Below are positions 8,506 to 17,396 of a stretch of 64,000 bases of DNA, piece after piece. Position numbers and translations under genes: made by a program. Below the pieces are notes generated by a model that was given only the letters and a program-made list of their open reading frames with translations, was not told where the DNA came from and did not search any database. Numbering within the stretch: position 1 is the first letter of the stretch; each line of letters begins with the position of its first letter. Origin of the DNA: Bacillota bacterium (GTDB lineage Bacteria; Bacillota; Clostridia; Christensenellales; SZUA-584); assembly GCA_023460085.1 (NCBI GenBank), contig JAEWRI010000022.1:137009-201008 (forward strand). The letters are read 5' to 3'.

Positions 8506-9237
8506 TCAAGCCGCGCGCGTGGCTTCGTCGGTTACGACCACGGAAGCCCCTGATATACTTGCATAGCATGCGTCCATCTCTTCCACGCTGACATAGCGGC
8601 AATTATCGCCATCCGCCCAGCGCCCGCTGTCGCAGATGTAGAACCCCGTTATCTCCCCTGTCTCGGCATCCCGAGCCGCGCTGGTAACCACAATCTGATG
8701 GTTTGCGCTGCCGTCATTGATATAATTTGCGTCGTTCCACAAGTAACCGGCGTTAACGCCCATCGTCACGCATTGACCATTCTCCAGCGCCGCGGCGATA
8801 TCCTCATATGTGCCGCCCGCCTCACCCGGATAATACGCCTGCGCGTCAATCCCGTAATGATCCAGCAGCGCGATAAGGTACTCGTCGTTGACTCCGCCCC
8901 TGGCTTCCGGCGGCAGCATGGGATCGTTATTGCACCAGCCATTGTCGATGGCCGTCTGCACAACATCGTCTTCCGTCGCGTCGATTCCCGAAAGCTGCAG
9001 AATATTGGACACGCTGACCAGCCCGCAGTCGCTCTGATACCCGTATGCGTTGTCACCCTGCTGGTAATCGAGCAGCGGCGCCACCGAGAACGGATCGCTC
9101 GTGGCGACCGATTCCCCGTTTTCATCGATAACCGGCTCGTACTGTTCCAGATCATTGGCCAGCTGCTCCGGGTGCTGTTCTCCAAACGCTTCTTCGATTC
9201 CGTCTCTCACAAGTTCAACCAGGCCCGGGATCTCCAT
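8506..9237 (-). CDS. C39-like cysteine peptidase
   Basis: 243 residues. Residues about 55-235 form a papain-like C39 peptidase domain: YQSDCGLVSVSNIL (Gln68 oxyanion, Cys71 nucleophile), NHQIVVTSAARD (His180) and ICDSGR (Asp203) give a complete triad. A short helical N-terminal part precedes it. There is no signal peptide and no ABC-transporter fusion, unlike bacteriocin-processing C39 proteins, so it likely acts in the cytoplasm. AAGGAG precedes the ATG. It follows the HerA-like ATPase gene by 56 nt. A possible target is a cluster partner; no cleavage site can be named. Confidence 0.82.
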   Translation of the reverse strand: MEIPGLVELVRDGIEEAFGEQHPEQLANDLEQYEPVIDENGESVATSDPFSVAPLLDYQQGDNAYGYQSDCGLVSVSNILQLSGIDATEDDVVQTAIDNGWCNNDPMLPPEARGGVNDEYLIALLDHYGIDAQAYYPGEAGGTYEDIAAALENGQCVTMGVNAGYLWNDANYINDGSANHQIVVTSAARDAETGEITGFYICDSGRWADGDNCRYVSVEEMDACYASISGASVVVTDEATRAA

Positions 9238-9293
9238 ACCGCTTCACTCCTTATGTTTGATATCGCCATTATAGCGCGTACTGCCGTCCCATT

Positions 9294-12200
9294 TTAAGAC
9301 TTCTCCTTTTTTGCCGCCAAAGCCGCATTTTTAGCGGTGTATGCGTACCACCGATAATAGAACGCACGGATTTGTTTATTGCCCGCTGCATAATACATCA
9401 ATACCAGGCTTTCCATCGCGCGCACCGCAGCGGCATCCGCCGCGGCATATGCCGCGATGGCGGCATCCGCCGTTTCATTCCAGGCGGCGATATTATCCAT
9501 CGGAGTTTTGATAATCTCTGCGCCTTTGATCACCAGGTTAACGAGCCTGCACTGCGTACCGAAATCGTTCCACTCCTCAAGCACCGCGCTTTCACCGTAT
9601 CGTTTGAGTACTGAAGCCAGCGCCGCGTCCTCCGGACTTCCGCTGGCAGAAAGAATATCCTGGCTGGCTTCCCGTATTTCCGTTGGAATTATCTCCGCCT
9701 TGGTGCGGTTGCAGAGCAGCACCTCCAGCGCTGTACCGCGCGCCCGCCGCAGGGTCTCACCGCTCGCCGCAGGCCGGTCATATACAAAAGGCGCGTATTT
9801 TTCCGGGGGATAATACTCTGCCATACAAAGCACCGGCGAAAGCCAATTTCCCTGATGAAACACCGCGACGCCGGTATCCAAGCGCGCAATCTCCCCAATC
9901 TGCTCCACACTCAAGCCCATCGCCTTGCCTACAGCGCGCCGGTCGTCCTCATCCGGCAGCTTGAACACCACTTTCGTATTGGTATTGCGGATTACGGAGC
10001 GATCCATAACCGACGGAGACTGATCCGCTATGATAAAACTCTCGCCGTAGGTGCGCATCTCCGCGATGGCGTTGGTAAGTATCTCCACGGACATACCCTG
10101 AAGGTTTGCGCTTTCCATGGACTGCGCGCCGCTCACAGCTTTCAGCAGATGGTGCGCTTCCTCCAGAAGCGTAACATGGCGCAGACGGCTGTTGATCTCC
10201 TCGCAGCGTGTCACGCGATGCTCCTGCAGACGGATGATGAGCATGCCCATGATAAGCGACTTGGTCTCGGATGAGCCCAGACGGCTGATATCGATGATGG
10301 CGTTGCTGTCGAACAGCGCTTCATCCGACACCTCAGTGCGGCAGAACAGCTGTCCGCAGATACCGTTCGCCATCGACTTCACGCGCGTCACCAAAGCGCC
10401 GATATAGTTACCCTGAACCTCCGCCGAAAACTCCGTCTGTTTGAGAACACGTGGCAGCGTATCGGCCAGCGTCGCAAACGTCGGGAAGCGCTCCGTCGGG
10501 TACCGGCAGATGCTCTCGTCCAGATCCCACCCGCATTCGCGGTACGAAAGCTCTATGGCCTCCTTCAGAAATTCCGGCATCGCCGCGTACATCGGCCAGC
10601 TCGCGTTGAATACGCCCAGCAGCCGGTCGATATGCTCCAGCACGTGAATGCCCTTCGGGAAGGCAAACGGGTTGATGCCGAGCAGCGGAGATACCGCCTT
10701 GTTTGTGCCATACACGCGCACGTCTTCCCGTCCGCCGAATACGCGCGCATATTCGCCCTTAGCCGGTTCAATTACGAGAAACTTAATCCCGTTTTCCAGC
10801 AGGCGATTGAGCAGTACGTAGCACATATTGGATTTGCCTGATCCGGTGGTGCCCGTGATAAACATGTGTTTGCTGAGTTCATCGAGCGAAAGCTCCACCT
10901 CGAAGTCTTCTGTGTTGCCCATGTGCACGATACGGCCCACTTTGACGCCTGTCTGCACTGCGTCGTTCTTCTTGATGATGTCCCTCGCAAACTCTGCGTG
11001 GGTATCCACCATCATGCCGGGCAGCGCCTTGCGGGGCCATGCCACGTGCACCGACATCTCCTGCGCGGTGGACAACGTGGCGGGCGTCACCTGCGGCAGC
11101 TCAAACCCGCCGCCGGAGAACGAAAACGCGGGATGCAGCATACGCTTTAAATATTCGGTCAGCGTGGAAACCGTCTGCGGTTCGTTCCATACGTTGATAT
11201 ATGATATGTTGGCGTCCGGTGAATACCCGGTGAGCAGCGATCGGTATATGCTTGCGCACATGCGGGCTGTGGCATTGTCCGCCGCGAGGATATACGCCGC
11301 ACATTGGTACGCGCCGCCGCCCTCGCAGAGCTTGATTCTATCCAGCTGTACATCGATGGCCTTGAGGATATTGCCGATAGCCTTGTTTTCGTAATGATAC
11401 TGCACCGTAGAGCCTTTGGTCTGTGCGCTGCCTTCCGTGGTGCTGTTGGAACGTGCCGTGCTGTCGCTGGTGCCTCTGGAATCGCTCATTCCCTCCGATT
11501 CGCTCGTATCGTCGTGCGATGACGTGGTGCGGGATACGTTCGATTTTCCGCCCGCGAGCGTCTGATACGTTTTGGAAACATTGTTGCCAAACGTGCTGAC
11601 CACCAGCGGCCCAAAATTACCGATGCCCGGCAGAAACGCCGAACCCACCATGCCTGCCAGCGTTGCCGCTGTAATGAGTACTTCCGCCTTTTTGTTCTTG
11701 TCGGTATGCTCCTCTTTGGAGGTGGAATCGCTCGAAGAGGTACCGGTGCTGCGGGAACGGTTTGTGGTGGTGCCCGTAGTCAGCGACACCGACTGGGTTA
11801 CCGTATCCCCCAGCGTTTTGGAGAAATTCAGCGTATCCGTCTCCGACAGCGACTGCTGAGATTTGTAGAACGGGGTGAGCTGGGTGTATAGTGTTTCATA
11901 GCCGCTCCGCATGCGCGCCAGCGTCTCATGCGCCACGGAGGACGCCAGCACCACCAATGCGAACGGCTGTCCGCGCATGCCGTCCACCAGCTTTTCGATG
12001 CCCTGCAGATACACACCCCCCGCGTTATCCGCGCGCACGGAGGCCATACTGGAAACTGAAGCTACTGCCACCTCTCCGCTGTCAAACAGCGTATCCAGCA
12101 GCTTCTCGTTGTGCCTTGTAAATAGCTGCTCCGATTTACAGCCCGGAAAATGACCATCCACCGCGTGGCGCATCGTCTCAAACGCGTTGGTAAGCACCTG

Positions 12201-12575
12201 TGTATCCGTGCAGGCTGTGCCCATATACACGTCCGTCTTCACGCCATCGTGATGTACAATGAACACAGCGCTGCAGTCCACCGCGGAAACCGCACTGAAA
12301 ACGCCGGACAGCTTGCTCAGCACATCCTCCCGGGAATCATAATTCAACGTAGAGAAATGAAGCAGGCGCACCCGGTCACGAGGCTCCGCTGCAGCCAGCT
12401 CCTGCCGGGGCAGCGGTACTATCTGCGCATTCTCCAGTTGAGAAAGATACTGCATACGCACAAAGATATCCGCCATCCCGAGTGATTCCATCATACGCTG
12501 CTGAGATGGCGCAATGCGATTGTTGTTCTCCGTCACAGCCCTGCTCTTATACACATCGATTTCGTTGTCTTGCAT
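9294..12575 (-). CDS. HerA/VirB4-like P-loop ATPase with Ser-rich insert
   Basis: 1093 residues from the ATG at 12575 (GGGAGGG just before it; the upstream frame extension is discarded). Residues about 570-900 are a HerA-type translocase core: FITGTTGSGKSN (Walker A, about 573-583), VTLLEEAHHLL (Walker B with catalytic Glu, about 801-811), then IIADQSPSVMD. The N-terminal 500 residues are unusual: an alpha/beta domain to about 230, then two Ser/Thr-rich low-complexity stretches (about 250-290 and 340-390) around a hydrophobic Gly-rich segment (300-330) that may touch a membrane. HerA/VirB4 proteins form hexameric rings that pump DNA or protein. No nuclease partner such as NurA is adjacent; the neighbours are GTPases and a peptidase. 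Confidence 0.85.
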   Translation of the reverse strand: MQDNEIDVYKSRAVTENNNRIAPSQQRMMESLGMADIFVRMQYLSQLENAQIVPLPRQELAAAEPRDRVRLLHFSTLNYDSREDVLSKLSGVFSAVSAVDCSAVFIVHHDGVKTDVYMGTACTDTQVLTNAFETMRHAVDGHFPGCKSEQLFTRHNEKLLDTLFDSGEVAVASVSSMASVRADNAGGVYLQGIEKLVDGMRGQPFALVVLASSVAHETLARMRSGYETLYTQLTPFYKSQQSLSETDTLNFSKTLGDTVTQSVSLTTGTTTNRSRSTGTSSSDSTSKEEHTDKNKKAEVLITAATLAGMVGSAFLPGIGNFGPLVVSTFGNNVSKTYQTLAGGKSNVSRTTSSHDDTSESEGMSDSRGTSDSTARSNSTTEGSAQTKGSTVQYHYENKAIGNILKAIDVQLDRIKLCEGGGAYQCAAYILAADNATARMCASIYRSLLTGYSPDANISYINVWNEPQTVSTLTEYLKRMLHPAFSFSGGGFELPQVTPATLSTAQEMSVHVAWPRKALPGMMVDTHAEFARDIIKKNDAVQTGVKVGRIVHMGNTEDFEVELSLDELSKHMFITGTTGSGKSNMCYVLLNRLLENGIKFLVIEPAKGEYARVFGGREDVRVYGTNKAVSPLLGINPFAFPKGIHVLEHIDRLLGVFNASWPMYAAMPEFLKEAIELSYRECGWDLDESICRYPTERFPTFATLADTLPRVLKQTEFSAEVQGNYIGALVTRVKSMANGICGQLFCRTEVSDEALFDSNAIIDISRLGSSETKSLIMGMLIIRLQEHRVTRCEEINSRLRHVTLLEEAHHLLKAVSGAQSMESANLQGMSVEILTNAIAEMRTYGESFIIADQSPSVMDRSVIRNTNTKVVFKLPDEDDRRAVGKAMGLSVEQIGEIARLDTGVAVFHQGNWLSPVLCMAEYYPPEKYAPFVYDRPAASGETLRRARGTALEVLLCNRTKAEIIPTEIREASQDILSASGSPEDAALASVLKRYGESAVLEEWNDFGTQCRLVNLVIKGAEIIKTPMDNIAAWNETADAAIAAYAAADAAAVRAMESLVLMYYAAGNKQIRAFYYRWYAYTAKNAALAAKKEKS

Positions 12576-12586
12576 GTTGCCCTCCC

Positions 12587-13540
12587 TTAAAGCAGGCTTT
12601 CCTGCAAATCCCAGATTTGATCGCATATCTGAAAGATATACGAGTCTTCATACCGGCTCTTGAGCTGGCCTGCGGCTTTCGCCATCTCTTCTACAACCCC
12701 GACTGCCTGTGACGGAAGATATACTTCGCTGACGTAACGGTCAAACGCCTGCAAAATGCCTTCGGCATCTGCCGCTATCGCACAATCGGCGCAGAGCCTG
12801 AGCGGAATATCCAGCTGTTCCATGAGCGCCGAACACTTTGTCCGGTTCGCGTCCGTCCCGTCACCCACCAGGCACAATAATATGAATAAATCCCCCGCGT
12901 CCCGCTCCGTTTCCATGGCCGACTGCAAATCGTCCTGCAAATCGCGTGGCAGCCTGGATGCATCCAATACAACAACGGATATTCCCCGCCGATTCAAGGC
13001 TGCGCCTCGTTCCTTCAGAGATACGTCAAGGTCCTCAGGCATTCCAGCCATATCATGCAACGCTGTTGGGAATACGCTCATCCTGTCGCGGAGTTTTTTC
13101 AGTCCCTCGTACCCGTCGCCATCCAGGCGCTGTACAACCGTATCGATAAAATCATCCAGCACAGCACGGATATTCTTCACCATTCCCCTGGGAGATTCCG
13201 GCAGGACATGACTTACCTGTGCGGAGGTCTCCATGCCGCGGCGCGCCAGCGATTCCTGCTGCGCCGCCATCACCTCGCGCAGCGTCTGAAAATCCCTTTC
13301 CCGCCCATGAAATGTAATGACAAAGGTATCGTCGTTCAGTTCGCGCACAAGCTCCGGAAGTATCCCCTGCCATTTCTGAAAACCCCGGCTGTAAGGATAA
13401 AGCCACTCATAGAAGTTTTTTCTGACAACGAAAGCGGTTAATCGGTTTTCGTTGCTCTCTACATTCATGCCGTCGATGACGAGGCGCGTCAGCTGTCCTT
13501 CTCTCCGGAAGGGGCTTACGGTGATCTCTATCCGCTTCAT
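12587..13540 (-). CDS. Hypothetical protein of the dynamin/HerA cluster
   Basis: 317 residues, soluble and acidic. The N-terminal 120 residues look like a beta-rich module (RIEITVSPFRREGQLTRLVIDG) followed by helices; about 190-270 is a Rossmann-like stretch (ISVVVLDASRLPRDLQDDL...LFILLCLVGDGTDANRT) with no P-loop. The ATG overlaps the stop of the preceding gene by 4 nt and the HerA-like ATPase starts 12 nt after its stop, so the products are probably made together. I do not recognise the family. Confidence 0.75.
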   Translation of the reverse strand: MKRIEITVSPFRREGQLTRLVIDGMNVESNENRLTAFVVRKNFYEWLYPYSRGFQKWQGILPELVRELNDDTFVITFHGRERDFQTLREVMAAQQESLARRGMETSAQVSHVLPESPRGMVKNIRAVLDDFIDTVVQRLDGDGYEGLKKLRDRMSVFPTALHDMAGMPEDLDVSLKERGAALNRRGISVVVLDASRLPRDLQDDLQSAMETERDAGDLFILLCLVGDGTDANRTKCSALMEQLDIPLRLCADCAIAADAEGILQAFDRYVSEVYLPSQAVGVVEEMAKAAGQLKSRYEDSYIFQICDQIWDLQESLL

Positions 13541-13977
13541 TTCAGTCCCGCCTTTTCAGGGATTATACTCTGGTAGAATTGCCGGGTTCCCGGGGGCAGC
13601 ATGTCCAGCAGCTGCAGCTGCAGCAATTCGCATTGCGCCGCATCCGCCGAATCCCAGGCCGCCAGACGGGAATAATAGTTGTCCATTCGCTGCGCATCTC
13701 CGGAATACAGCGGCGTATCGCTCCCTGTTTCGCTCTGCAGCCACTGGGCAGCGCTGTATGCCAGAATCCGTGTGCCGCCAAACGGTACGCCGACCATGCC
13801 GCAGGGACGATATCCGCCGTCCGGCAGCGGTTCGAAGAAAGGCAGCAGCAGCGCACGGTCTCCGCTCTTTATTACAGGGATAGGATATCCCATCACGGCA
13901 GCGGAAGGAAGCAGCAGGCATATCATGCGGGAATACCGGAGATCGTGAAGCCAGTTAAAAAACTCTTCGGTTTTCAC
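13537..13977 (-). CDS. Hypothetical protein of the dynamin/HerA cluster
   Basis: 146 residues if the GTG at 13977 is used; it has GGAGG 7 nt before it and overlaps the preceding stop by 4 nt (GTGA). The ATG of the longer frame at 13998 lies inside the previous gene and lacks a good site. The protein is a compact alpha/beta polypeptide with EEFFNWLHDLRYSRMICLLLPS near the start and a helical C-terminus. No motif is recognised. Confidence 0.7.
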   Translation of the reverse strand: MKTEEFFNWLHDLRYSRMICLLLPSAAVMGYPIPVIKSGDRALLLPFFEPLPDGGYRPCGMVGVPFGGTRILAYSAAQWLQSETGSDTPLYSGDAQRMDNYYSRLAAWDSADAAQCELLQLQLLDMLPPGTRQFYQSIIPEKAGLK

Positions 13978-14594
13978 TTGTACACCTCCAGTATCCATCC
14001 GTTCTGCGAGATCATCGCAACCGCGTCCTTATTGAGCGATATCCATTGCCCGCCCTCCATGGAATGATCCGATACCACAACCCCTTCTCTGTCGGCGGCA
14101 ACCACTTGGACCGTGTGCAGCCCGGGGACCTCATAACCGGAATCATCCGGCTGCGCCGTCACCTGCCGCCAGAGCTGGTCGGGTACATAAGCCATCACCG
14201 ATCCGTCGGCTCGCAGGCAGGCGGCGATGTTGGCCTCCGAAAAACGGGAAACCTGCACGTAGCATTCCTTTTCCAGCAGCTCCACAGCGTCCAGCATACC
14301 CGGCGCGGTATTCAAGCCTTCTGCCCACGCAAAGCCCGTCTGCTCAGTCATCACATCGCGCAGTGTCATGGATGCTGCCTCCGCCTGGCTTTCGGTAAAC
14401 CGCCATGCCTCCGGCTGAATATCTGCCACGTCCTTCGGATCAAACCCTTCCATGGTCACGCGCAACACTTCCGGTTCTCCGGTTTCATTAACTCTCAGCA
14501 CCTCAGAAGCAAACCGCGCTTTTTCTGAAACCTCATTTTGAATTCCGTCACGCGGCTCGAAACCCTTGCCCGGAATTTCATCAAACGGCGGCAC
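13974..14594 (-). CDS. Possible catalytically inactive C39-like protein
   Basis: About 206 residues from a GTG at 14594 that has GGAGG 8 nt before it. The C-terminal half resembles the second half of the C39 fold: LEKECYVQVSRF, then GLHTVQVVAADREGVVVSDHSMEGGQWISL, with His and Asp where a C39 peptidase has its catalytic pair (compare NHQIVVTS and ICDSGR in the peptidase at 8506-9237). The segment where the Cys nucleophile should stand reads TESQAEAASMTLRDVM and has no cysteine. The resemblance is by eye, so this is a hypothesis; it may be a pseudo-peptidase or an unrelated alpha/beta protein. The start overlaps the LytTR gene by 14 nt. Confidence 0.6.
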   Translation of the reverse strand: MPPFDEIPGKGFEPRDGIQNEVSEKARFASEVLRVNETGEPEVLRVTMEGFDPKDVADIQPEAWRFTESQAEAASMTLRDVMTEQTGFAWAEGLNTAPGMLDAVELLEKECYVQVSRFSEANIAACLRADGSVMAYVPDQLWRQVTAQPDDSGYEVPGLHTVQVVAADREGVVVSDHSMEGGQWISLNKDAVAMISQNGWILEVYK

Positions 14595-15303
14595 GGTCGT
14601 CACCTCCCGTCAGCATTCGCAACAGCACGGGATAGCCCGCCTTGCTTGCGAAAAGCGTTTTTCCGGATTTCAGTGTGATCGCTTTGGTGCTTTTATCCAC
14701 ATGGGCGATATGCGACAGATTGACCAGATAGCTCTTATGGCAGCGGCAGAACACGCCCGATGGCAAGGTATGCTGCACGTCGTCCAGCTTTGCGGTAAAC
14801 GTCTGCGTCTGATTGTCGTTCATATGCACATGCACGATCCGGTAGTCGCTCTCAAAGTAGTCGATGTCCGCATAAGGCAGACGCAGTATCTCCGCCTTGG
14901 ATTCATAGCTGAAGCAGGATTGCCCGCCTTCCATCCAAGATAAGGCTTTTCTCAGCGCATCGATGAAATTCTCGGCGCCGGCATCCCGCAGCACATAAGC
15001 AATGGGCAGCGTATAGAATGCCTGCAGCACCGTATCGTCCGATCCGTCGATATACACTATCGTGCAGTCCCGGTTATTCTCCCTCACCTTTTCTCCGATT
15101 GATAGCCCCTCGCCGTCCGCCGGGAGCACGAGCAGGTCGAGATTGTATTCCTCCTGCTCCAGCGCTTCCTCCAGTAGCCCTCTGCGCAGATAAGCCGTTA
15201 TGATCGCGCGGTGATCCTGCTGAAACACCGTATCCGCGATGAGCCGCTGCAGGCTCTTGGCGGCTTCCAGCTCACGCAGGTATATGCAGATCCGTATCCT
15301 CAT
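14581..15303 (-). CDS. LytTR-family regulator with degenerate receiver domain
   Basis: 240 residues. The C-terminal LytTR DNA-binding domain (about 132-235) is clear: SKAEILRLPYADIDYFESDYRIVHVHM, the LDDVQHTLPSGVFCRCHKSYLVNLSHI signature and ITLKSGKTLFASKAG. The N-terminal 120 residues fit a response-regulator receiver in length and order, but the paired acidic residues after strand 1 are absent (ICIYLRE) and the phospho-acceptor Asp position after strand 3 reads LLVLPADGEG. It probably is not switched by phosphorylation. No histidine kinase is adjacent. It is likely the cluster's own regulator; the target sites were not located. Confidence 0.87.
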   Translation of the reverse strand: MRIRICIYLRELEAAKSLQRLIADTVFQQDHRAIITAYLRRGLLEEALEQEEYNLDLLVLPADGEGLSIGEKVRENNRDCTIVYIDGSDDTVLQAFYTLPIAYVLRDAGAENFIDALRKALSWMEGGQSCFSYESKAEILRLPYADIDYFESDYRIVHVHMNDNQTQTFTAKLDDVQHTLPSGVFCRCHKSYLVNLSHIAHVDKSTKAITLKSGKTLFASKAGYPVLLRMLTGGDDRAAV

Positions 15304-15337
15304 AATCCCTGTTTCACTTTCCTTTTGCTCTGACGAT

Positions 15338-17356
15338 TTACGCGCGCGCCCCGGACAGTATAATTTGTACCTGCTGCGGAACGTCTGATATGTTCGCTGC
15401 AGCCTTCTCCAGGCTGGCTTTCCTGCGCGTTACTTCCTCTTCACCCTTGCGTTTTTCCTCCAGAATGCTCTGGATATCCGTCTCAATCTGTTTGATATCG
15501 GCAAACGCGCACTCACCCACGGTGTCCCTGAGGTCCTTTATCTTGCCGTTGATCTGGTTGAAGATTTTATCGTTGAGCTCCATGGTGCGCGCTGAATCGT
15601 TCAGCATCGTACGGTATTCCTTCGTCACCTTGTTGGTAATCGAATTCTGCAATTTGGAGAGCGTCCATCCGATTCCCACCACAGTGGACAGCAGCGTACC
15701 CACCACAATGGCGCCAAGGCCGATGGGTGTAAAGCATGCCGCGATGCCCAGCGCGATTCCCGTTGCCAGCTGAAGCCCCAATGTGCGGAACATTGCTTCC
15801 TTGCCCAGCACACCGCCCACCAGCGCGGTCAGTATATCCCCCGTGAAAAGCGCGTAAACCACAGAGGCAACCTTTGTGGCATCGGAGGACAGTTTCTCCG
15901 TTTCCGCGCTGTGCCGGAAATTCAGGTCCACCTTGATATCCGTGATCACGCTGGAGAGCTCCGCCGCACGCGATTCCAGTTTTTTCGCCACGCCCTGTAT
16001 CCCTTCGTTCAATTTTGGCAGCAGCGTTTCCTTCGTCCACTGTATCGAGAAGGTATTGAATTTATTCTGCAGATAGCTGCTGTATTCATCAGAAATCGCT
16101 TTCGCCGTGCGCTTCAAATGCATCAGTTCCGTCGTCACAGAGCATACGTACTCGCTTTGCCACTGATTCAGATTCTTGGCGGCTTCCGTGGTCAGCGTGC
16201 TGATGACAGGCTTAACGCCCTCCAGCGACTTGTCCAGCTCAATGTTAAATTCGCTGGCGAACAGCTCCGCCTTCTTTTTGGCCAGCTCCATCTTTTCGCT
16301 GACGCTGCTGATGCGCGCCTCAAACTCGGCCAGCGGGAGATCCACCGTATTCAAGTGCTCGCGTATGGTCTGCGCGCCTTCCCTGCTGATAATCTCCATC
16401 TGCGCGGCAATGGCGCTCAGTTTCTCATCGCCCTTGCACTTTACCAGAAATTCTTCCAGGTATTTCTCCATCTTCAGGTATCCGGACTCCAGCAGGAGTT
16501 CCTTGTTTTTGTCGCGCTTCGCCTTGATTGCCTGCAGCGAGGATACGAAGAATACGCCGTTTCCGCCCAGCTTCTCCGTATATTCAGGCTGCATCAGCCG
16601 AGTGCTCTTCTTCAGGTTGCGGTTGATGGTATCGATGGCTTCTTCCACATCCGCCGCCGAAGGCGATTCATCCTTGATGTTATCGAAGCGGGTAACGACA
16701 AATATCGGCGTATTGTACCCACGCAGGTTGATATCGGCGATAGTATCCACATCCAGCTTCGTGTAGGGCTGCACTCCGTTCAGGCAATATATGATGGCAT
16801 CCGCGGAGGGCAGGTATTCCAGCGTGATGGTATCGTGGCTGTTGGGGTCGTTGAGTCCCGGGGAATCCACTACCTCTACGCCGTCCTTCAGCATTTCCAG
16901 CGGCCAGTATACCTCCATCTTTCTGAAAGGGGACTCAATGACGTTGCCTTCCTTGTAGTTCGCCGCGCCCTGCTTGTGATCGATGAGGCAATAGTCGCGT
17001 ATCCTGTCGATGGGCACGTCAAAAGGTTCGTCGCCACCTTCCCACTTGCCCGGCACGGGGTACACCACCACACGCTTGTCCTGCGCGTATTTGATCTCCG
17101 TGATCAGCGCGGTGGCAGGCATCACCTTGGTGGGGAGTATGGGTTCGCCTAAAAACGCATTAATCATAGAGGATTTTCCGGAGCTGAACTGCCCCATGAT
17201 CAGTATGCGGAAAGTCTTGTCGGCGATCTTTTCCTTGCTGGTCATGATCATCTGGATCAGATCATCCCGTGTGCCCACCGTATCGATAATTTGTTTTTGC
17301 ATATCCAGCTGCCGGTCGATGGCTTCCGCAGCATTCTGGTAAGACTTGATATTCAT
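15338..17356 (-). CDS. Dynamin-like GTPase (cluster GTPase 3)
   Basis: 672 residues. The GTPase domain has GQFSSGKSSMINAFLG (G1, about 55-70), threonines for G2 near ATALITEI, VDSPGLNDPNSHD (G3, about 167) and VTRFDNIKD (G4-like). A long helical middle region (about 310-490) with coiled-coil character follows, then a hydrophobic Gly-rich paddle (about 495-570, with ALVGGVLGKEAMF and IALGIAACFTPIGLGAIVVG) and a final amphipathic coiled coil. This is the layout of bacterial dynamin-like proteins that bind and remodel membranes. GAGGAG precedes the ATG. It differs clearly from the two other GTPases upstream, so the three are not recent copies. Confidence 0.88.
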   Translation of the reverse strand: MNIKSYQNAAEAIDRQLDMQKQIIDTVGTRDDLIQMIMTSKEKIADKTFRILIMGQFSSGKSSMINAFLGEPILPTKVMPATALITEIKYAQDKRVVVYPVPGKWEGGDEPFDVPIDRIRDYCLIDHKQGAANYKEGNVIESPFRKMEVYWPLEMLKDGVEVVDSPGLNDPNSHDTITLEYLPSADAIIYCLNGVQPYTKLDVDTIADINLRGYNTPIFVVTRFDNIKDESPSAADVEEAIDTINRNLKKSTRLMQPEYTEKLGGNGVFFVSSLQAIKAKRDKNKELLLESGYLKMEKYLEEFLVKCKGDEKLSAIAAQMEIISREGAQTIREHLNTVDLPLAEFEARISSVSEKMELAKKKAELFASEFNIELDKSLEGVKPVISTLTTEAAKNLNQWQSEYVCSVTTELMHLKRTAKAISDEYSSYLQNKFNTFSIQWTKETLLPKLNEGIQGVAKKLESRAAELSSVITDIKVDLNFRHSAETEKLSSDATKVASVVYALFTGDILTALVGGVLGKEAMFRTLGLQLATGIALGIAACFTPIGLGAIVVGTLLSTVVGIGWTLSKLQNSITNKVTKEYRTMLNDSARTMELNDKIFNQINGKIKDLRDTVGECAFADIKQIETDIQSILEEKRKGEEEVTRRKASLEKAAANISDVPQQVQIILSGARA

Positions 17357-17396
17357 CTTTTGCTCCTCACCGTATATTTAAATTTCGATTAAACCC

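Noticed and set aside
15911..17152. 413-codon open frame on the plus strand
   Set aside because: It is fully antisense to the third dynamin-like gene, has no ribosome site and low-complexity content; a shadow of GC-rich codon use.
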